Source: Streptomyces sp. JJ38 | Lineage (GTDB): Bacteria > Actinomycetota > Actinomycetes > Streptomycetales > Streptomycetaceae | Assembly (NCBI RefSeq): GCF_019303475.1 | Contig: NZ_JABLSI010000014.1 | Span: 28,144 to 92,143 of the forward strand | Length of the DNA: 64,000 nucleotides | Direction: 5' to 3' | In this document: positions 59,905 through 64,000 of the stretch, piece by piece | Position numbering within the stretch: position 1 is the first letter of the stretch | Layout: the number at the start of each line of letters is the position of its first letter | Program-made: the position numbers and the translations under genes | Notes under the pieces: generated by a model | The model's database searches: none | What the model was told of the DNA's origin: nothing | What the model saw: the letters and a program-made list of their open reading frames with translations, nothing else

Positions 59905-60654
59905 TCAGTTCTCCTCGCCTGCCGTCTGGGCAAGCGCGCGCAACGCTTCCACGTCGCGCACCACCAGGCGCAGATACCCGGTGGACAGGATGCCGCGACG
60001 ACGGAGATCGGCCGCCGCGCGCTGGACGCTTGGCAGGGAGGCCCCCGCAAGCATGGCGAGATCGAGCTGGCTGAGCGGCACGTCAAGCTGTACGCCCTCG
60101 TCGGTGGGACGGCCGTGGGTCGCGACCAGACCCTCCAGAACCCCGCAGATCCGCACCAGAACCGGAGCCGAACCGGTTTCCATCCGGTGGCGGGTGGCCA
60201 TCCGTAACTTGCGTGTGACGGAACGCTGGACGGACTCTGCCGCCTCCGGGTGAGCACGGAGAAAGCGGAGAAACTCGAAACGGCTGATGGAGTGGGCGAG
60301 CACGGGAGTGGCAGCCAGCACCGAGGCGCTGCGGGGGCCTCCGTCCAGGGCGGCGAGTTCCCCCACGAGGTCGCCCCGGGTACGCAGGGCCAGCAAAACC
60401 GTCCGGCCGCTTGCGGTGTCTCCGACCACGCGGACGTAACCGGCGGCCAGCAGGTACACCTCGTTGTCCAGATGGCCCTGGAGCATGATGGCTTCATGCG
60501 GTCCGTACCGGCGCACTGTGCCGAGACGGAGCAACGTCTGCCGAGGAGCCGGTGCGAGGTCCGCCACGAAGCTGCGTGCTGGCCAGTCCGCATCGGTGGC
60601 ACGGGCCCGGACCGGAGCGTCCCCTGCGCCGAAGGCGTCTGCCGTTGTCTCCAC
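59905..60654 (-). CDS. CRP/FNR-family cyclic-nucleotide-binding regulator
   Basis: A 249-residue CRP-like protein. The N-terminal cyclic nucleotide-binding domain has the full phosphate-binding cassette GELAALDGGPRSASVLA near residue 105, with the Glu, Arg and Ser that contact cAMP-type ligands. A dimer helix follows. The C-terminal winged helix (VPLSQLDLAMLAGASLPSVQRAAADLRRRGILSTGYLRLVVRD) is DNA-binding. The GTG start has no well-spaced Shine-Dalgarno; it is the first start after an in-frame stop. It is the obvious receptor for a product of the adjacent cyclase-like protein. Confidence 0.9.
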   Translation of the reverse strand: METTADAFGAGDAPVRARATDADWPARSFVADLAPAPRQTLLRLGTVRRYGPHEAIMLQGHLDNEVYLLAAGYVRVVGDTASGRTVLLALRTRGDLVGELAALDGGPRSASVLAATPVLAHSISRFEFLRFLRAHPEAAESVQRSVTRKLRMATRHRMETGSAPVLVRICGVLEGLVATHGRPTDEGVQLDVPLSQLDLAMLAGASLPSVQRAAADLRRRGILSTGYLRLVVRDVEALRALAQTAGEEN

Positions 60655-60690
60655 CTCCAGGATGCGGTCAGAGCATCACGGTGGGCGAGT

Positions 60691-61305
60691 TTAGCTGCCA
60701 TGTTCACACAGGGGCGGCGTTTCCGGAACGATCCGGACCGACCGTTGCTGACGGCGCGACTCCAACAGGCCGGCCAGGGCACGGCGCCCCCGGGCGAGCC
60801 GGGCGCGTACGGCGTCGGTGGAGGTGCCGTGACGTTCGGCTATCTCCCGATAGGACAGCCCGTAATGGTCTCGCAGCAGCACGACGGCCCGGGTAGACGG
60901 CGGAAGCTGTTCCATGGCCCACAGGAGCGCCACCCTCGTCGTCATCGTGTCGTCGAGATGCGTCGGCGCGGCGGCCAAGGCGATCTCCGAGGTCGGGTCG
61001 GGACGTCGCCTGCGGCGGCGCAACTCGTCGAGGGACGCGTTGATGGCCACCCGGCAGAGCCAGGTGCCCACCGAGGACCGGCCCTGGTGACTGCCCATCC
61101 GCTGCCAGGCGGCGAGCAGGGCGTTCTGCAGCGCGTCGTGTGCGTCGTGATCGTCGTGGGTGATCCGCCTGCAGAGGGCCAGCATGCGGGGCTGATGGCG
61201 GGCGACGAGTTCAGCGAAGGCCCGGTGATCGCCGTCGGCGGCGCCTTTCGCCAGTTCTCCATCGGTCGGCGAGGGTGAGAGCGTGGAGCAGGGCTCGGTC
61301 GTCAC
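60691..61305 (-). CDS. ECF-type RNA polymerase sigma factor
   Basis: A 204-residue ECF sigma factor. Region 2 reads AFAELVARHQPRMLALCRRITHDDHDAHDALQNALLAAWQRM ... TWLCRVAINASLDELRRRRR, and region 4 is MEQLPPSTRAVVLLRDHYGLSYREIAERHGTSTDAVRARLARGRRAL. There is no obvious anti-sigma gene next to it. The cyclic-nucleotide-binding regulator follows after 36 bases, so control may be through that protein or the divergent membrane protein. The start is a GTG. It likely transcribes its own operon and possibly the effector gene. Confidence 0.92.
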   Translation of the reverse strand: MTTEPCSTLSPSPTDGELAKGAADGDHRAFAELVARHQPRMLALCRRITHDDHDAHDALQNALLAAWQRMGSHQGRSSVGTWLCRVAINASLDELRRRRRRPDPTSEIALAAAPTHLDDTMTTRVALLWAMEQLPPSTRAVVLLRDHYGLSYREIAERHGTSTDAVRARLARGRRALAGLLESRRQQRSVRIVPETPPLCEHGS

Positions 61306-61452
61306 GGTGGCGCTTCCCTGAACTGTGCGGTGCGAGTGGGACTTGACTCAACCTAGCCAGGAGATGGTGGCCGCATTACCTCTCCTGATGTATTCGTGCG
61401 CTCGATTCCTCCGTAGGGTCGGCAGCCTTGCGGCGAGAAGGGAACTGCCGAC

Positions 61453-62043
61453 ATGTCCAACATGCCCATACCCCCTCAGGTGCCATCTGGGTCCGCCCGG
61501 GGGCCTTTCCCGGGATCCGCCCCGCAGTCGCCTTCGAACAGGTCAGCCGACGCGCCGGACGGTTCGTCAGCCCTGGACACCGCCTGGCGCGTGCACACGT
61601 CCGTGGCCGAATGGACCGGCCGGGTGGACGTCAAGGCCTCGGTTGTGCTGACCTTGGAGATCGCCATACTCGCCGGCCTGGTGACCGTGTCCACCGAGGG
61701 TGACATGGCCGTGCGGGGCGCCCGCCTCGTCCTGCTTTGGGCAGGAACCTGCCTCCTCGTGGCCAGTGTGGTGAGCTCGGTGATGGTGCTGATGCCCCGG
61801 ATGAGGGCACGGAGCGTTCGGGCGGAAGCCTCGCGGGATTTCGTCTACTTCGGGCACCTGCGCCTGTGGGATCCCGTGCGACTGGCCGAGGCCATGAAGC
61901 ACGACGTGCTGAACGTGCTCACGCGGTCCATTGTGGTCAACAGTGGAATCGCCTGGCGCAAACACTGGCTGCTCCGAGTGTCGATCGCTCTCGCGATGGC
62001 CGGCGGAATTCTCCTCCTTCTCGCCCTCCTTTTCACGAGCTGA
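61453..62043 (+). CDS. Pycsar effector (PycTM/DUF5706)-like membrane protein
   Basis: A 196-residue protein with a disordered N-terminus of 40 residues and then the signature TAWRVHTSVAEWTGRVDVKASVVLTLEIAIL (residues 43-73; Asp59-x-Lys61-Ala62), as in the Pycsar effector family (DUF5706). Helices are at about 62-80, 90-114 and 172-194. RDFVYFGHLRLWDPVRLAEAM and SGIAWRKHWLLRVS are also typical. PycTM proteins disrupt the membrane when a cyclic pyrimidine made by a class III cyclase is sensed. It is divergent from the sigma/CRP/cyclase-like operon. Family assignment is by pattern, not by a search. Confidence 0.75.
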   Translation: MSNMPIPPQVPSGSARGPFPGSAPQSPSNRSADAPDGSSALDTAWRVHTSVAEWTGRVDVKASVVLTLEIAILAGLVTVSTEGDMAVRGARLVLLWAGTCLLVASVVSSVMVLMPRMRARSVRAEASRDFVYFGHLRLWDPVRLAEAMKHDVLNVLTRSIVVNSGIAWRKHWLLRVSIALAMAGGILLLLALLFTS

Positions 62044-62122
62044 GCCGGACAGGCTCGCCCCGCTGGTCGAAACCGGTGTGGGGCCTGACCCGTCCGCCGG
62101 ACCAGATCCATGTACAGCGTGA

Positions 62123-62386
62123 TCAGCTGGGAGCAGATCCGCGCAACGGAATGCCCTGCGGGCCTGGAGAACGCATTGCCGTTGTGCGCAGTGCAGGGCG
62201 CCCTTCTGATTCTCCCCGCCCGCCTGTGACCGGGGCTGTGGTGGTGGCGCGGTGCCGCCACTCGGCAACCGGTTCGGCCGCGCGTACACAGAGCCGGACG
62301 ACGCGCTGCTTCTCGGACCGGGAGTCGCACTGCTCCGCGCTGGCCTGCGCATGCATCCACGCGGGCGCCACCATCTCGGCGGCCAT
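62123..62386 (-). CDS. small hypothetical protein
   Basis: An 87-residue ORF beginning MAAEMVAPAWMHAQASAEQ. It is polar and Arg-rich with no motif or membrane segment. The main support is an excellent ribosome binding site: GAAGGAGGT five bases before the ATG. It sits in the gap between the PycTM-like gene and the DUF255 fragment. It could be a small product of the island or a fossil leader. Confidence 0.45.
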   Translation of the reverse strand: MAAEMVAPAWMHAQASAEQCDSRSEKQRVVRLCVRAAEPVAEWRHRATTTAPVTGGRGESEGRPALRTTAMRSPGPQGIPLRGSAPS

Positions 62387-62579
62387 GGTGGACCTCCTTC
62401 GAGGAGGCTCGGCAGGTCCAGCTCTGCTGTTCCCAGCCTCCTGTTCCGCGATGCCGGGTCCCCCGACCCGGAGGGCGGAGCCGCCCACCACGTGATGGCT
62501 CACACGTGCGTTCGACCAAAGGAGGTGGGGCCGTGAGGGTTCCGCTGGTCACGGCAGGTGCTGTGAGAGACTGCGTCGT

Positions 62580-62741
62580 ATGAACCGGCTGGCTGGCGTG
62601 ACCTCGCCGTATCTGCTTCAGCGCGCTGACAATCCGGTCGACTGGTGGCCCTGGACGCCGGAGGCGTTCGAGGAGGCAGAACGGCGCGACGCACCCGCTC
62701 TGCTGTCAGTTGACTACTTCGCGTGCCACTGGTGCCAGTGG
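62580..62741 (+). pseudogene. 5' fragment of a DUF255 (thioredoxin-domain, YyaL/SSP411-like) gene
   Basis: The first 54 codons match the start of DUF255 proteins: [54 protein letters not shown]. Family members are normally about 650-680 residues. After the CHWC motif the similarity ends within a few codons, next to the last codon of the VapC-like gene. The rest of the gene is absent from the window, so it was cut by insertion or deletion. Confidence 0.8.
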
Positions 62742-62768
62742 ACTCGCGAACCCAGTAGCCGGCGGTGC

Positions 62769-63176
62769 TCACACCTCTCTGATGATCACGCGCTTCCCGC
62801 AGAGTTTCGACCAGTCGTCTCGGTCGGAGGTCAGGACGATCACGGGGGCCGGGACGCGTAGCGCGAGCGCGGCGACGAGGGCGTCGATGGCGTACTTGTG
62901 ACCGTGCAGCCCGCCTGCGTCCTGAAGCAGCCCCACCGCGGTCAGGGAGTCCTCCTGGTTGACCGGTTCCACCCGCAGCCGGGAGAGCACCCACTTCAAG
63001 CGGGCCAGATCGGTCTTCCCGTGCACGGCTTCAACAATGGTCAGCGCGGACACGAGGACGGGAACCCCGGTCTGCCGCGACGCCTCGATGCGTGCCGCCA
63101 TACCGCGGTCGTTGCGCAGGAGCAGAGAGAGCGCCTCGGAGTCGAGCACCAGCGAGCGGGCCGGCTGCTCCTTCAC
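62769..63176 (-). CDS. PIN-domain toxin, VapC-like
   Basis: A 135-residue PIN-domain RNase. Asp12 in [13 protein letters not shown], Glu in [11 protein letters not shown], Asp in [14 protein letters not shown] and Asp in [14 protein letters not shown] form the acidic, magnesium-binding site. It overlaps the antitoxin gene by four bases (ATGA), the standard VapBC coupling. It would cleave RNA when released from the antitoxin. Its stop codon lies a few bases from the break in the DUF255 gene, which suggests that the module was inserted there. Confidence 0.87.
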   Translation of the reverse strand: MKEQPARSLVLDSEALSLLLRNDRGMAARIEASRQTGVPVLVSALTIVEAVHGKTDLARLKWVLSRLRVEPVNQEDSLTAVGLLQDAGGLHGHKYAIDALVAALALRVPAPVIVLTSDRDDWSKLCGKRVIIREV

Positions 63177-63445
63177 GCGGCGCCCCGCTCGACATCCTCG
63201 GCGGTCACGTCTCCGAACAGCTCGCGACGAGCGGCTTCGATCTCCTGCTCCGTGAGCGCGCCGTGCTCCTCCTCGTGGGACGCCACGATCTCGGCGAGTC
63301 CGTCCATGGCGAGCTGGTGCCTGACGGCTTCGGTGATGTAGCTGGACAGCCCGCGACGACCGGTCCGCGAGCGGAGCTCGCTGACCAGCTCGGCGGGCAT
63401 GGACACGGAGATGTTCTCAGTGGTCCCGGCTCGAGTCTGCTTCAC
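63173..63445 (-). CDS. ribbon-helix-helix antitoxin, VapB-like
   Basis: A 90-residue antitoxin. The N-terminal RHH DNA-binding fold is TENISVSMPAELVSELRSRTGRRGLSSYITEAVRHQLAMDGL (residues 9-50). The acidic, flexible C-terminus (SHEEEHGALTEQEIEAARRELFGDVTAEDVE) should wrap the toxin. It is the first gene of the pair and would autorepress. An AT-rich stretch (63455-63480) upstream holds the likely promoter and operator. Confidence 0.87.
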   Translation of the reverse strand: MKQTRAGTTENISVSMPAELVSELRSRTGRRGLSSYITEAVRHQLAMDGLAEIVASHEEEHGALTEQEIEAARRELFGDVTAEDVERGAA

Positions 63446-63720
63446 ACCCCGAAGTGTAAGACGGCATCTATTACAATGAGAAGGTTTGAGGTATCGGCAC
63501 TGACGAGGAGAGGTGCCCTATCTGTTTCGTCAACCCCGGTGGGGTCGGCTTGTGGGGGTTGATGATGGTTTTCGGGAACGTCCCGCGAAGCAGGATGTTC
63601 CCGGCGGATCGGGTGGCTGATGGGGAGCCCGGTGGCCGCCAGGCCGGAGGGGCCGTGCCGGTGCGAGGGCAGGATGAGGCCTGGAGGACAGGGCGGTGGA
63701 GTCGACGTCGTCGGGGGTGC
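63446..63720. other. intergenic region with hairpin; possible mobile-element debris
   Basis: No intact gene. An inverted repeat (CGGGAAC at 63573-63579 with GTTCCCG at 63597-63603) flanks an 17-base loop. One minus-strand frame reads SAGNILLRGTFPKTIINP, which loosely recalls the C-terminal DxNAAxNI region of TnpB-like proteins, but this is too weak to name an element. Confidence 0.3.
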
Positions 63721-63721
63721 G

Positions 63722-64000
63722 CGGTTCGTAGAGGGTGCCGCACAACCAGCGTGGGCCTCGCCGGGCGTACCGGGTGCGAGGAGCCCGCCACCGTGCGCGG
63801 CCTCGTGCTCTACGCGGGCCCCGGCTACCCGTACGCCGTGGCCGGTGACGGCGCCGTCACCGGCACCCTGGTGGAACCGGACCCTGAGCGGTACGGCGAG
63901 ACCTCCACGTCCTGGACGAGCTGGACGGACTTCGTGCCCGGCGGCGCGGCGAACGTCTACGAGCGGGTGACGGCGGAGGCGGAGCGGGCCGGGGGCGGCA
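63722..64000 (+). pseudogene. degenerate gamma-glutamylcyclotransferase-family gene (runs off the window)
   Basis: The best-preserved frame gives CEEPATVRGLVLYAGPGYPYAVAGDGAVTGTLVEPDPERYGE and later DFVPGGAANVYERVTAEAERAG, as in GGCT-like proteins. Between them 63898-63930 is off-frame: the adjacent frame reads DLHVLDELDG, the expected family sequence, as if a 2-nt and a 1-nt insertion had occurred. The N-terminus (FVEGA, compare FVYGT) is in yet another frame. The gene continues past the window edge. Decay is likely; sequencing error is possible. Confidence 0.55.

Noticed and set aside
63446..63720. IS200/IS605 or TnpB element.
   Set aside because: Only a short NILLRG-like stretch and one hairpin are visible; there is no catalytic motif and no transposase frame.
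1..64000. tRNA or rRNA genes.
   Set aside because: No tRNA-like TTCGANNC/cloverleaf region or rRNA-like stretch was noticed on either strand; a dedicated tRNA/rRNA scan was not possible.

Overview
The window looks like a Streptomyces chromosome, or that of a close relative. GC content is very high, almost every third codon position is G or C, GTG starts and 4-nt ATGA/GTGA overlaps are common, and the gene content is typical: a Tad pilus locus, GTP-dependent PEP carboxykinase, a StrR-like regulator, and Scr1-type XRE and RHH/PIN genes. All calls come from reading the sequence; no database search was run.

Layout. 0.2-9.1 kb: housekeeping and accessory genes (prepilin peptidase, DUF192, GNATs, a lipoprotein, rhodanese, Lrp/AsnC, hydrolases, an NmrA-like reductase, an isochorismatase-like hydrolase). 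9.1-9.8 kb: a decayed patch with a truncated XRE gene and a frameshifted remnant. 10.1-18.6 kb: one minus-strand Tad/Flp pilus locus in the order cpaB, tadZ, two TadE-like genes, tadA, tadB, tadC, flp, a TadG-like gene, a lipoprotein and an OmpA-domain protein. The prepilin peptidase that would process the pilins lies 9 kb away. 18.7-26.8 kb: zinc-ribbon protein, Nramp-like transporter, an anchored Pro-rich protein, a two-gene pair sharing a glycine-rich motif, a secreted trypsin-like protease and a PLP enzyme. 26.9-31.8 kb: TrhA/hemolysin III, pckG and an AlaT-like aminotransferase.

32-50.4 kb is a biosynthetic cluster built on chorismate. It has DAHP synthase, a PabA-PabB fusion with the PIKGT signature of aminodeoxychorismate synthase, a class IV (ADC-lyase-like) enzyme, a UbiC-like chorismate lyase, two acyl-CoA-ligase-type enzymes, two paralogous FAD monooxygenases, a LuxE/LuxC-type carboxylic acid reductase pair, an AhpD-like protein and a bicovalent-FAD oxidase. 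The likely building blocks are p-aminobenzoate and 4-hydroxybenzoate, with reduction of an aryl acid to an aldehyde. A StrR/NovG-like activator and a MarR repressor flank it. An 11-bp element occurs upstream of both the MarR gene and the DsbA-like gene.

51-63.5 kb is the most unusual part and resembles a defence/signalling island. A six-gene plus-strand operon encodes a DnaK-like ATPase without a substrate domain, two paralogous small GTPases (one with an altered P-loop), an unknown protein and two dynamin-like GTPases. Convergent to it is a minus-strand trio: ECF sigma factor, CRP-type cyclic-nucleotide-binding regulator and a divergent class III nucleotide-cyclase-like protein. Divergent from the trio is a three-TM protein resembling the Pycsar effector PycTM. 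The island ends with a truncated DUF255 gene abutting a VapBC-type module and a degenerate gamma-glutamylcyclotransferase gene. Cyclase, cNMP receptor, sigma factor, TM effector and the dynamin/GTPase/Hsp70 operon together are my candidate for an undescribed system.
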